64,000 bases of DNA from Marisediminicola sp040546025 (GTDB taxonomy: Bacteria > Actinomycetota > Actinomycetes > Actinomycetales > Microbacteriaceae), in contig NZ_JBEPNA010000011.1 of the NCBI RefSeq assembly GCF_040546025.1, positions 37,146 through 101,145 on the forward strand, read 5' to 3'. The notes under the pieces are model-generated. The model made no database searches. It worked only from the letters and a program-made list of their open reading frames with translations, and had not been told where the DNA came from. Shown here piece after piece: positions 32,504-40,912 of this stretch (positions are counted from its first letter, which is position 1; each line of letters starts with the position of its first letter). The translations under genes were made by a program, and so were the position numbers.

Positions 32504-33229
32504 TCAGCGGGCGCGCAGCTCCCGGGCGAGCTCGTCGTAGCGGGCGGCCTTGAGTTCGTTCTCGGCGCGCACGAGGTACTCGTCGATCGTCGGGTCGACG
32601 GGCGCCCCAACGGCGGGGGCGGATGTAGGACCGGCGTGCGTTCCGGCCGACATCCGGTCGATCCAGGCCAGCGCGATCGCCGACACGATGAAGACGATGT
32701 GGATCATGACCTGCCAGAAGACGCCGTCGTAGGTGTAGTTGTCGCCCGTGACGTTGTCGGAGGCGGCGCCGGTGGCGCCGAGGTCGCCGACCTCGATAAA
32801 GGTCTTGAGCAGGTGAATCGAAGAGATGCCGATGATCGCCATCGCGAGTTTGACCTTGAGTACGTTGGCATTGACGTGCGAGAGCCATTCGGGCTGGTCG
32901 GGGTGCCCGTCGATCCTGATGCGGGAGACGAAGGTCTCGTAGCCGCCGATGATGACCATGATCAGAAGGTTCGCGATCATCACGACGTCGATGAGGCCGA
33001 GCACGCCGAGCATGATCGCAGCCTGCTCGATGTGGAGGGGGTCAGCGATGACCTCCTCTGCGAGGTGGAATAGCTCGACCATGAAGACGATGACGTAGAT
33101 GACCTGGGCAACGATGAGGCCCAGATAGAGGGGGGCCTGCAGTCAGCGGCTGAAGAAAATCAGGTATCCGACCGCGGAGACCCACGCGGATTGCGGCCGA
33201 TATTGACGGGGACTATTGAGAGATGACAC
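32504..33229 (-). pseudogene. YqhA/UPF0114 family membrane protein gene interrupted by an in-frame TGA
   Basis: Read from GTG at 33227-33229, the frame gives 28 residues ending in GYLIFFSR, then TGA at 33143-33145, then continues without shift as LQAPLYLGLIVAQVIYV and 213 codons to the stop at 32504. In UPF0114/YqhA proteins the segment reads SRWLQAPLYLG, so the TGA stands exactly where Trp (TGG) belongs. The rest is intact: helices near residues 35-55, 66-85, 109-127 and 155-172, a charged C-terminal tail. Translation could restart at ATG 33080-33082 (192 residues), which would lose the first helix. It could be a recent nonsense mutation, a sequence error or readthrough. Confidence 0.75.
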
Positions 33230-33274
33230 CCGAGGGAGCGTAGCCCCACGCATCCTCGGCTATCCTGTAGGTCG

Positions 33275-33379
33275 CGAAGGGGAGTATCCCAATTCGCCGC
33301 AGTCGTCATCACGGGCAGCAGAGTCGAGGCCCCGGTTGCGGTGGTGATGTCCATCTGGTCGTCACGGGAGAGACTTTCG
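33275..33379 (+). promoter_or_regulatory. yybP-ykoY manganese riboswitch upstream of terC
   Basis: The two conserved loops of this Mn2+-sensing RNA are present in order: AAGGGGAGTA at 33277-33286 and CGGGAGAGACTTT at 33365-33377. The closing helix pairs CGAAGG (33275-33280) with CTTTCG (33374-33379), and a paired arm lies between. It sits 45 bases before the terC GTG, the classic target of this riboswitch. GAAAGG at 33412 is the ribosome-binding site that the expression platform would expose or hide. Confidence 0.88.
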
Positions 33380-33423
33380 GTCTGTTTGGCGTTCGCGCCC
33401 CCCCTCACAGTGAAAGGTTCCTC

Positions 33424-34431
33424 GTGGAACTCACCCAACTCCCGCTCGCATTCGAGGTCATCTCGATCGTCGTGCTGCTCGTCATCCTCACAATCGACCT
33501 GCTGCTCGTCATCCGGCGCCCGCACGTTCCGTCGCTCAAGGAGTCGAGCCTCTGGGTCGCGTTCTACGTCTCACTCGCGCTGGTCTTCGCGTTGCTGATG
33601 CTGATCCTCGCGGGCGGCGAGTATGCGGGCCAGTTCGTAGCCGGGTGGCTCACCGAGTACTCCCTCAGCATCGACAACCTCTTCGTCTTCGTCATCATCA
33701 TGGCGAGGTTCGCCGTGCCGCCGAAGCTGCAGCAGGAGGTGCTCATGATCGGCATCGTCATCGCGCTGATCCTGCGCGGTATCTTCATCCTGCTCGGAGC
33801 GCAGCTGATCGAGAACTTCAGCTGGATCTTCTACATCTTCGGCGCATTCCTCCTGTATACGGCGTGGAAGCAGGCCTTCCACGAGGAGGACAACGCGACC
33901 GAGGCGACCGACAACTTCGCCATCCGCATGATCAAGAAACGCGTCGCGACGACGCCCGAATACCACGGCGCGAAGATCCGCGTGAACATCGACGGCCGCA
34001 AGGTGTTCACCCCGATGCTCATCGTGTTCCTCGCGATCGGGTCGACGGATCTGCTGTTCGCCCTCGACTCGATCCCGGCCATCTTCGGGATCACGCAGAG
34101 CCCGTTCATCGTGTTCACCGCCAACATCTTCGCCCTGATGGGCCTGCGCCAGCTCTACTTCATGCTCGGTGGCCTGCTCGAGCGCCTCGTCTACCTGCAC
34201 TACGGGATCGCGTTCATCCTCGCGTTCATCGGCGTCAAGCTCGTGCTGCACGCGATGCACGTCAACGAGCTCCCGTTCATCAACGGCGGCGAAGGGATCG
34301 AGTGGTCGCCGGAGATCGGCACGTTCACCTCGCTCGGCGTCATCGTCGGGGCGATGGCCGTCGCGACCGTCGCGAGCCTCGTGAAGTCGTCGCGCGACGA
34401 GCGCAAGCGTCTGGCCGGCGTCACGAAGTAG
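33424..34431 (+). CDS. terC: TerC family integral membrane protein, probable Mn2+ exporter
   Basis: A 335-residue membrane protein with about nine hydrophobic segments. TerC signatures are visible: acidic metal-site residues in TEYSLSIDNLFVFV near 74-87 and GSTDLLFALDSIPAIFGIT near 205-223, separated by a cytoplasmic loop (HEEDNATEATDN, KVFTPML). Members associated with yybP-ykoY riboswitches (Alx, MeeF, YkoY) export manganese, and this one is preceded by that riboswitch, so Mn2+ efflux or metalation of exported enzymes is the best inference; tellurite resistance is the historical name only. The GTG start has GAAAGG upstream. A shared hairpin lies after the stop. Confidence 0.92.
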   Translation: MELTQLPLAFEVISIVVLLVILTIDLLLVIRRPHVPSLKESSLWVAFYVSLALVFALLMLILAGGEYAGQFVAGWLTEYSLSIDNLFVFVIIMARFAVPPKLQQEVLMIGIVIALILRGIFILLGAQLIENFSWIFYIFGAFLLYTAWKQAFHEEDNATEATDNFAIRMIKKRVATTPEYHGAKIRVNIDGRKVFTPMLIVFLAIGSTDLLFALDSIPAIFGITQSPFIVFTANIFALMGLRQLYFMLGGLLERLVYLHYGIAFILAFIGVKLVLHAMHVNELPFINGGEGIEWSPEIGTFTSLGVIVGAMAVATVASLVKSSRDERKRLAGVTK

Positions 34432-34442
34432 CGGGACGGAGT

Positions 34443-34469
34443 GCGGTCTGCCGCTCGCTGTCAGACCGC
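34443..34469. terminator. Hairpin between converging terC and amino-acid dehydrogenase
   Basis: GCGGTCTG (34443-34450) and CAGACCGC (34462-34469) pair perfectly with an 11-base loop, overlapping the stop codon of the minus-strand gene at 34461. No T-run, so terminator function is probable but not certain. Confidence 0.5.
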
Positions 34470-35540
34470 CGCGCCCAAGCGCTCCGCCGACAGGCGCTCC
34501 GCGGCCTCGAGCGTCGTGGTGCCCTGCTCCCGCGAGGTCGTCAGGATCGCCGCGACCGTGTCGCCGATCGCGTCGACCCGACGGGAGACCGCGTCGAGGT
34601 CGGCGCCGTGAACGGAGGCCATCGAGAGGTAGATGACGCCGCCCGCGTTCACGACGAAGTCGGGCGCCCAGAGGATGCCGCGAGCGTCGAGCAGTGCCGC
34701 GCCGCTGCGGTGGGCGAGCTGGTTGTTCGCGGCGCCGACGACACCGAGCACCCGCAGCTCCGAGATGACGCGCTCGCTCAGCACGCCGCCGAGGCCGCAC
34801 GGCACGAAGAGGTCGGCCTCGACCGTGTGGGCGGAGTCCACGTCGACCCACTCCGCACCGATCTCGGCCGCGAGCTTCCGTGTGGTGAGGTTCACATCGG
34901 TGACCGTCAGACGCGCGCCGGCGGCGGCGAGGGCGCGGGCCAGGCGGCCGCCGACCTGCCCGAGGCCGGAGATGACGAGATGGCGGCCGGCGATTTCCCT
35001 GGTTCCGAAGAGGGCCTCGACCGTCGCGAGGATGGCCGCATAGACGCCGGCCGCGGTCGCATCCGCCGGCTCGCCGACGCCGCCGCGGTCGGCGGGTAGG
35101 CCGCAGACGTGGTCGGTGCGCTCGGCGACGATCGACATCAGCTCGGCGCTCGTACCGACGTCTTCGGCGGTCATGTACGCGCCGTTCAGGCTCTCGATCG
35201 CATCGCCGAGGTCGAGCATCGCGTCCCGCTTCTGTGCGGAGGTCAAGACGGTTCCGACCGGAATGCGGATGACCGACTTGCCGCCGCCGAGGGAGAGCCC
35301 TGCCGCAGCGTTCTTCAGGGTCATGGCCGCGGAAAGGCGGAGGGCGTCGGCGAGGGCATCCGTCCAGTTCTCGTACTGCCACATGCGGGCGCCGCCGAGG
35401 GCCTGCCCGAGGGCGGTCGAGTGAACGGCGACGATGACGACGAGACCGGAGCGAGGGCCGGTGGTCACGAGCACGCGCTCGTGGGTGAGATCGATTCCAT
35501 CGAGGGCATCGCGAACGGGGGTGGGCGTGGCAATCGTCAT
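34461..35540 (-). CDS. Glu/Leu/Phe/Val dehydrogenase family enzyme (leucine or valine dehydrogenase)
   Basis: A 359-residue NAD-dependent amino-acid dehydrogenase that oxidatively deaminates a branched-chain (or aromatic) amino acid to its 2-oxo acid. The short length matches leucine/valine dehydrogenases. Visible: N-terminal substrate domain with ALGGARMWQY, the catalytic lysine in GLSLGGGKSVI near 85-90, the Asp region TAEDVGTS, and the nucleotide fold VISGLGQVGGRLARAL near 190-205. AGGAG lies 7 bases before ATG 35538-35540. It is divergent from leuCD, so catabolic and biosynthetic branched-chain genes share one promoter gap of 170 bases. Confidence 0.88.
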   Translation of the reverse strand: MTIATPTPVRDALDGIDLTHERVLVTTGPRSGLVVIVAVHSTALGQALGGARMWQYENWTDALADALRLSAAMTLKNAAAGLSLGGGKSVIRIPVGTVLTSAQKRDAMLDLGDAIESLNGAYMTAEDVGTSAELMSIVAERTDHVCGLPADRGGVGEPADATAAGVYAAILATVEALFGTREIAGRHLVISGLGQVGGRLARALAAAGARLTVTDVNLTTRKLAAEIGAEWVDVDSAHTVEADLFVPCGLGGVLSERVISELRVLGVVGAANNQLAHRSGAALLDARGILWAPDFVVNAGGVIYLSMASVHGADLDAVSRRVDAIGDTVAAILTTSREQGTTTLEAAERLSAERLGAAV

Positions 35541-35710
35541 TGAACTGCTCCTGTGTGACTGGCCTTGTGGGCGGATGTTGGCGCGCGATTGTGGTGCGCA
35601 TCGACTCCCAGCATATGGGCGAGCGTTCCTCCAGCGTGCCCCGTCCGATGCTCGGCACGTAGAATGACGAGATTGAGCGCACGCGCTCGTCGTGACGGAA
35701 AGGTGGGACA

Positions 35711-37129
35711 GTGGGCAGGACGCTGGCAGAGAAGGTATGGGACGACCATTTGGTCGTCGAGGGTGCCGACGGCAACCCCGACCTGCTGTACATCGACCTC
35801 CACCTTCTCCACGAAGTCACCAGCCCGCAGGCGTTCGACGGGTTGCGCCTCGCCGGTCGCCCGGTGCGTCGGCCCGACCTGACGATCGCGACGGAAGACC
35901 ACAACACCCCGACGCTCGACATCGACAAGCCGATAGCCGACCTCACCAGTCGCACCCAGATTCAGACCCTGCGCAATAACGCCGCCGAGTTCGGGGTGCG
36001 CCTGCACTCGCTCGGGGACATCGAGCAGGGAATCGTGCACGTCGTCGGCCCGCAGCTCGGCCTCACGATGCCGGGCATCACCGTCGTCTGCGGCGACTCT
36101 CACACCTCGACGCACGGCGCCTTCGGCGCGATGGCGTTCGGTATCGGCACGAGCGAGGTCGAGCACGTGCTGGCAACCCAGACCCTGCCACTCACGCCGT
36201 TCAAGACGATGGCCATCACCGTCGAGGGGACGCTGCGCTCCGGCGTCACCGCGAAGGACATCATCCTCGCGGTCATCGCCAAGATCGGCACGGGAGGCGG
36301 CCAGGGCTACGTGCTCGAGTACCGCGGCAGCGCCATCCGCGCCCTCTCGATGGAGGGCCGCATGACGATCTGCAACATGTCGATCGAGGCCGGAGCACGC
36401 GCCGGAATGATCGCACCCGACCAGACGACCTACGACTACCTGCAGGGGCGCCCGCACGCGCCGACCGGAGCCGACTGGGACGCCGCGGTCGCCTACTGGG
36501 AGACCCTCGCGACCGACGCCGATGCGGTGTTCGACGCCGAGGTGTTCCTCGACGCGGACGAGCTCGAGCCGTTCGTCACGTGGGGCACGAACCCCGGCCA
36601 GGGCGTCTCGCTCAGCGACAGCATCCCCGACCCCGCATCGATTGCCGACCACAATGATCGCGCGGCAGCCGAACGAGCCCTCGCCTACATGGACCTGGCC
36701 CCCGGCACCCCGATGAAGGACATCGCCGTCGACGCGGTCTTCATGGGCTCGTGCACGAACAGCCGCATCGAGGACCTTCGTGCCTTCGCCTCCGTCATCA
36801 AGGGCAAGAAGAAGGCCGAGGGCGTGCGGGTCATGGTCGTACCCGGCTCAGCCCGTGTGCGGATCGAAGCCGAAGCGGAGGGGATCGACAAGATCGTCAC
36901 CGAGTTCGGTGCCGAATGGCGTTTCGCCGGATGCTCGATGTGCCTCGGAATGAATCCCGACCAGCTCGCCCCCGGAGAGAGGTGCGCCTCGACCTCGAAC
37001 CGCAACTTTGAGGGGCGTCAGGGCAAGGGCGGACGCACCCACCTCGTCTCCCCGCTCGTCGCCGCGGCGACCGCGATCCGCGGTACGCTATCGAGCCCCG
37101 CCGACGTCGCCCTGGAAGTGAACGCCTGA
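35711..37129 (+). CDS. leuC: 3-isopropylmalate dehydratase large subunit
   Basis: A 472-residue aconitase-family subunit that, with LeuD, isomerises 2-isopropylmalate to 3-isopropylmalate in leucine synthesis. It carries the 4Fe-4S cysteines in FMGSCTNSRIEDLR near 345 and AGCSMCLGMNPD near 405-416, and substrate motifs CGDSHTSTHGAFG and EDHNTPT. Length is normal. AAAGG precedes the GTG start. A TAGAAT box at 35660-35665 is a possible -10. leuD begins on the last base of the stop codon (TGATG), giving tight coupling. Confidence 0.96.
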   Translation: MGRTLAEKVWDDHLVVEGADGNPDLLYIDLHLLHEVTSPQAFDGLRLAGRPVRRPDLTIATEDHNTPTLDIDKPIADLTSRTQIQTLRNNAAEFGVRLHSLGDIEQGIVHVVGPQLGLTMPGITVVCGDSHTSTHGAFGAMAFGIGTSEVEHVLATQTLPLTPFKTMAITVEGTLRSGVTAKDIILAVIAKIGTGGGQGYVLEYRGSAIRALSMEGRMTICNMSIEAGARAGMIAPDQTTYDYLQGRPHAPTGADWDAAVAYWETLATDADAVFDAEVFLDADELEPFVTWGTNPGQGVSLSDSIPDPASIADHNDRAAAERALAYMDLAPGTPMKDIAVDAVFMGSCTNSRIEDLRAFASVIKGKKKAEGVRVMVVPGSARVRIEAEAEGIDKIVTEFGAEWRFAGCSMCLGMNPDQLAPGERCASTSNRNFEGRQGKGGRTHLVSPLVAAATAIRGTLSSPADVALEVNA

Positions 37130-37725
37130 TGGAAAAAGTCCTGAGCATCACCGGGATCGCCGCGCCTCTCGCCGAGTCGAACGTCGACACCGACCAGATC
37201 ATCCCGGCAGTGTTCCTCAAGAGGATCACGAAGACCGGGTTCGACGACGCGCTGTTCTACGCGTGGCGGCAGGATCCGGACTTCGTGCTCAACAGGCCGG
37301 AATTCCAGGGCGCGAAGGTGCTTATCGCCGGCCCTGATTTCGGCACCGGGTCCAGCCGCGAACACGCCGTCTGGGCGCTGCGCGACTTCGGGTTCGCCGC
37401 GGTGCTGAGCCCCCGGTTCGGCGACATTTTCCGAGGTAACTCGGGCAAGCAGGGCCTCCTCGCCGGCGAGATCAGCGAGGCGGATGCCGAGAGGATCTGG
37501 GCCGTCATCGCCCAGTCGCCGGGCATCGAGGCGACGGTCGACCTCCTCGAGAAGACGGTCACCGTCGGCGATTTCACCACCGGATTCCAGATCGACGACT
37601 ACACTCGCTGGCGGCTACTCGAAGGCCTCGACGACATCAGCCTCACGCTGCGCGAAGAGGCGCAGATCACCCAGTTCGAGGACCGTCGGGAATCCTGGCG
37701 GCCGAAAACCCTCCCCGCCCAGTAA
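37129..37725 (+). CDS. leuD: 3-isopropylmalate dehydratase small subunit
   Basis: A 198-residue swivelling-domain partner of LeuC. Marks: GIAAPLAESNVDTDQIIPAVFLK at the N-terminus (DTDQIIP motif) and the GPDFGTGSSREHAVWAL loop that contacts the substrate, then FRGNSGKQGLL. The start ATG overlaps the leuC stop by one base, so equimolar synthesis is expected. A 40-base gap separates it from murA with no clear terminator, so read-through into the envelope genes is possible. Confidence 0.96.
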   Translation: MEKVLSITGIAAPLAESNVDTDQIIPAVFLKRITKTGFDDALFYAWRQDPDFVLNRPEFQGAKVLIAGPDFGTGSSREHAVWALRDFGFAAVLSPRFGDIFRGNSGKQGLLAGEISEADAERIWAVIAQSPGIEATVDLLEKTVTVGDFTTGFQIDDYTRWRLLEGLDDISLTLREEAQITQFEDRRESWRPKTLPAQ

Positions 37726-37765
37726 TTTTCCCCCCTCCACTACAAAGTCAGCGCAGGTGTAATGC

Positions 37766-39133
37766 ATGATTCCTCTCGTCACGGATGCCAATAAGGCAGC
37801 AGCACGTGTGGGCCTGAAATCCGACTCGATCGTCATCAACGGCGGCAAGCGCCTCGAAGGGCGAATCGAGGTGCGGGGTGCGAAAAACCTTGCGACCAAG
37901 GCCATGGTCGCCGCGCTGCTGGGCGACACCCCGAGCCTGCTCAAGGGCGTGCCCGAGATCAGTGACGTCGGAGTCGTTCGTGGCCTCCTCGAGGTCTACG
38001 GCGTCAAGGTCACGAGTCCGGCCCCCGGCGAGCTGAGCTTCGACACGAGCCGGGTGGAGAGCGCGCACTTCGCCGAGATCGACGCGCACGCCGGTGCCAG
38101 CCGCATCCCGATCCTGTTCTGCGGTCCGCTCCTGCACCGCCTCGGCGAGGCTCGCATCCCGGACCTCGGCGGATGCCGCATCGGCGATCGCCCGATCGAC
38201 TTCCACCTGGATGCGCTGCGCCAGTTCGGCGCGGTCATCGAGAAGGGTTTCGAAGGAATCCACCTCACGGCGCCGGACGGCCTCAGGGGTGCTGACATCG
38301 AGCTGCCCTACCCGAGCGTCGGTGCGACGGAGCAGGTGCTGCTGACCGCGGTGCTCGCGACGGGAACCACGGAGCTCAAAAACGCGGCGATCGAGCCCGA
38401 GATCATGGATCTCATCGCGATCCTGCAGAAGATGGGCGCGATCATCTCGGTCGAACCCAACCGCGTGATCCTGATCGAGGGCGTCGAACGACTCGACGGC
38501 TACAACCACCGCGCCCTGTTCGACCGCAACGAGGTCGCCAGCTGGGCCGCGGCCGCGCTCGTGACCCACGGTGACATCTTCGTCGGCGGGGCCCGCCAGA
38601 CCGAGATGATGACCTTCCTCAACGTCTTCCGCAAGGTCGGCGGCGCGTTCGACGTGCAGGAGGACGGCATCCGCTTCTGGCACCCGGGCGGCGACCTCAA
38701 GCCCGTCACCATCGAGACGGATGTGCACCCGGGGTTCATGACCGATTGGCAGCAGCCGCTCATCGTCGCCCTCACCCAGGCGCACGGCGTGTCGATCGTG
38801 CACGAGACGGTATACGAAAACCGCTTCGGATTCACCGAGGCCCTGAATGAGATGGGCGCGGAGATCGTCGTACACAAGGACGGGCTGCCCGACCACCCGC
38901 GCCGCGTCGCCCGCCGGGACTTCGAGCAGGCCGCCGTGATCACCGGCCCGACGAAGCTCCGCGGCGCGAACATCTACGTTCCCGACCTGCGCGGCGGGTT
39001 CAGCCACCTCATCGCGGCGCTGAGCGCCGAAGGCCAGTCGGTCATCAGCAACATCGGCATCATCAGCCGCGGGTACGAGCACATCATCGACAAGCTCGAG
39101 ACGCTCGGGGCTGACTTCGTCTATGAAGGCTGA
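37766..39133 (+). CDS. murA: UDP-N-acetylglucosamine 1-carboxyvinyltransferase
   Basis: A 455-residue EPSP-synthase-fold enzyme transferring enolpyruvate from PEP to UDP-GlcNAc, the first committed step of peptidoglycan synthesis. The N-terminal motif is GRIEVRGAKNLATKAMVAALL (the KN pair conserved). The catalytic loop keeps a cysteine, DLGGCRIGDRPIDFH near residue 137, so it should be the fosfomycin-sensitive form. The late segment PDLRGGFSHLIAALSAEG is also conserved. ATG 37766 gives an N-terminal extension of about 15 residues, plausible for actinobacteria. The 3' end overlaps plsC by 11 bases. Confidence 0.95.
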   Translation: MIPLVTDANKAAARVGLKSDSIVINGGKRLEGRIEVRGAKNLATKAMVAALLGDTPSLLKGVPEISDVGVVRGLLEVYGVKVTSPAPGELSFDTSRVESAHFAEIDAHAGASRIPILFCGPLLHRLGEARIPDLGGCRIGDRPIDFHLDALRQFGAVIEKGFEGIHLTAPDGLRGADIELPYPSVGATEQVLLTAVLATGTTELKNAAIEPEIMDLIAILQKMGAIISVEPNRVILIEGVERLDGYNHRALFDRNEVASWAAAALVTHGDIFVGGARQTEMMTFLNVFRKVGGAFDVQEDGIRFWHPGGDLKPVTIETDVHPGFMTDWQQPLIVALTQAHGVSIVHETVYENRFGFTEALNEMGAEIVVHKDGLPDHPRRVARRDFEQAAVITGPTKLRGANIYVPDLRGGFSHLIAALSAEGQSVISNIGIISRGYEHIIDKLETLGADFVYEG

Positions 39134-39872
39134 GTTGTCCCAGTACCCCTCCGAGAAGACCCCGATCTTCCGGTTCCTCGCCGTCCTGTTGCTCCCGTTC
39201 ATGCACGTGGTGGCGCGCTACCGCATCCACGACGGCGACAAGATGCCGAAAGCGGGCGCGTTCGTGCTCTCGCCGAACCACTACAGCGAGATCGACCCGG
39301 TCGTCATCGGCGTCGTCATGTGGAAGCTCGGACGGATGCCGAGGTACCTGGCCAAGGCGAGCCTGTTCAAGTACCCGGTGCTCGGCGCACTGCTGCGCGC
39401 CTCCGGCCAGATCCCGGTCGAGCGCGCGGGAGCAATGCGTGGCAACGACCCGCTCGTCGCCGCACGAAAGATCGTGAACGACGGACTGGCCGTCGTGATC
39501 TACCCCGAGGGGTCACTCACCCGCGACCCCGACATGTGGCCGATGCGGGGCAAGGCCGGCGCGGTGCGGATGGCCCTCGAAGCGGACATCCCGCTGATCC
39601 CGATCGCCCACTGGGGCACTCAGCTCGTGATGCCCCGCTACGGTAAGCGCATCAGCCTCTTCCCCCGCAAGACAATCCACGTGAAGGTCGGCGACCCCGT
39701 CGACCTGTCGGCGTTCCGCGGCAAGCCGCTCGATGGCCAGACGCTGGCCGCCGCGACCATGGTCGTGATGGATGCCATCACGGCGCTGCTCGAGGACCTC
39801 CGCGGCGAGAAGGCGCCGGCACAGCGCTGGGACCCGTCGAAGAACAACCAGAAAGAGACCGGTCGCTTTTGA
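39123..39872 (+). CDS. plsC: 1-acylglycerol-3-phosphate acyltransferase family
   Basis: A 249-residue PlsC-type membrane-associated acyltransferase making phosphatidic acid from lysophosphatidic acid. It has the NHYSEID form of the HX4D catalytic motif near 60-66, the substrate motif VIYPEGSLTRDP (EGT/EGS type) near 130-141, and PLIPIAHWGTQ. One hydrophobic segment lies near 18-33. ATG 39123 lies inside the murA end, and the stop overlaps the gpsA start (TTGA), so murA-plsC-gpsA-ddl form one envelope/lipid operon. Confidence 0.92.
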   Translation: MKAELSQYPSEKTPIFRFLAVLLLPFMHVVARYRIHDGDKMPKAGAFVLSPNHYSEIDPVVIGVVMWKLGRMPRYLAKASLFKYPVLGALLRASGQIPVERAGAMRGNDPLVAARKIVNDGLAVVIYPEGSLTRDPDMWPMRGKAGAVRMALEADIPLIPIAHWGTQLVMPRYGKRISLFPRKTIHVKVGDPVDLSAFRGKPLDGQTLAAATMVVMDAITALLEDLRGEKAPAQRWDPSKNNQKETGRF

Positions 39873-40912
39873 TCAACACGATGCCCATCCGGATCGTCTC
39901 ACCCGGATCTCGCCGTGTCGCCGTGCTCGGTGCCGGCAGCTGGGGAACCACCTTCGGCAAGATCCTCGCCGACGGCGGCTCTGACGTCGCGATCTGGGCT
40001 CGCCGCCCGGAGCTCGCTCGCGAGATCTCGCAGAGCAAGCGCAACAGCGACTACCTGCCCGGCATCAACCTGCCCCGGCGGCTCTGGTCGAGCTCGCTGC
40101 TGCCGGACGTGCTCGAAGGCGCCGAGTACGTGTTCGTGTCGGTGCCGAGCCAGTCGGTGCGGGAGAACCTGCTCATCGTGCGCGAGCTCATCCCGAAGGA
40201 CACCATCGTCGTGAGCCTCATGAAGGGCGTCGAGAAGGGCACCGGGATGCGCATGAGCGAGGTGATCCGCGAGGTGCTCGACATCGACGAGGACCGAATC
40301 GCCGTCGCATCCGGCCCCAACCTCGCCCTCGAGATCGCGAAGGAGCAGCCGACGGCCGCCGTCGTCTCCTCGACGAGCATGGAGACGGCGACGGCGGTCG
40401 CGATCGCCGCGACGAACCCGTACTTCCGCTCCTACGTCAACACCGACGTCATCGGCACGGAGTTCGGCGGCGTGCTCAAGAACCTCATCGCCGTCGCGAT
40501 CGGCATCGTCGACGGCGTCGGCTACGGCGAGAACACCAAGGCCTCGATCATCACCCGCGGCCTCGTCGAGATGACCGACTTCGCCGTCGCCTATGGCGCG
40601 CGCCCGGAGACGCTCTCTGGGCTCGCGGGCCTCGGCGACCTGATCGCGACGTGCGAGTCGTCGCTCTCGCGCAACAACACCGCCGGGCGGCTGCTCGGCC
40701 AGGGCTACAGCTTCTCCGACGTCGTCGCGCAGATGAACCAGACCGCCGAGGGGCTCGCCTCGGTGGCCCCCGTGCTCAAGCTCGCGGAGGCGAAGGGGGT
40801 CGACATGCCGATCGTGTCGCAGGTGGCGCAGGTGCTCGCCGGCACGATGAACCCGCGCGACATCGCGCCTCACCTGACAACCGACAGCGACGAACCACGA
40901 CCGGAGTCCTGA
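39869..40912 (+). CDS. gpsA: NAD(P)-dependent glycerol-3-phosphate dehydrogenase
   Basis: A 347-residue enzyme reducing dihydroxyacetone phosphate to sn-glycerol-3-phosphate for phospholipids. The N-terminal Rossmann motif is VAVLGAGSWGTTFGKIL near 16-32. The catalytic Lys region is GGVLKNLIAVAIGIVDG near 205, and GLAGLGDLIATC is the C-terminal family signature. The TTG start overlaps the plsC stop and has AAAGAG upstream; ATG 39881 is the alternative and would shorten the chain by four residues. ddl starts at the base after the stop. Confidence 0.95.
   Translation: MINTMPIRIVSPGSRRVAVLGAGSWGTTFGKILADGGSDVAIWARRPELAREISQSKRNSDYLPGINLPRRLWSSSLLPDVLEGAEYVFVSVPSQSVRENLLIVRELIPKDTIVVSLMKGVEKGTGMRMSEVIREVLDIDEDRIAVASGPNLALEIAKEQPTAAVVSSTSMETATAVAIAATNPYFRSYVNTDVIGTEFGGVLKNLIAVAIGIVDGVGYGENTKASIITRGLVEMTDFAVAYGARPETLSGLAGLGDLIATCESSLSRNNTAGRLLGQGYSFSDVVAQMNQTAEGLASVAPVLKLAEAKGVDMPIVSQVAQVLAGTMNPRDIAPHLTTDSDEPRPES

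Noticed and set aside
33571..35955. 794-codon minus-strand open frame across terC and the amino-acid dehydrogenase, and similar ones at 5798-7825 and 39899-42193
   Set aside because: Low-complexity translations antisense or out of frame to recognised genes; no start signals.
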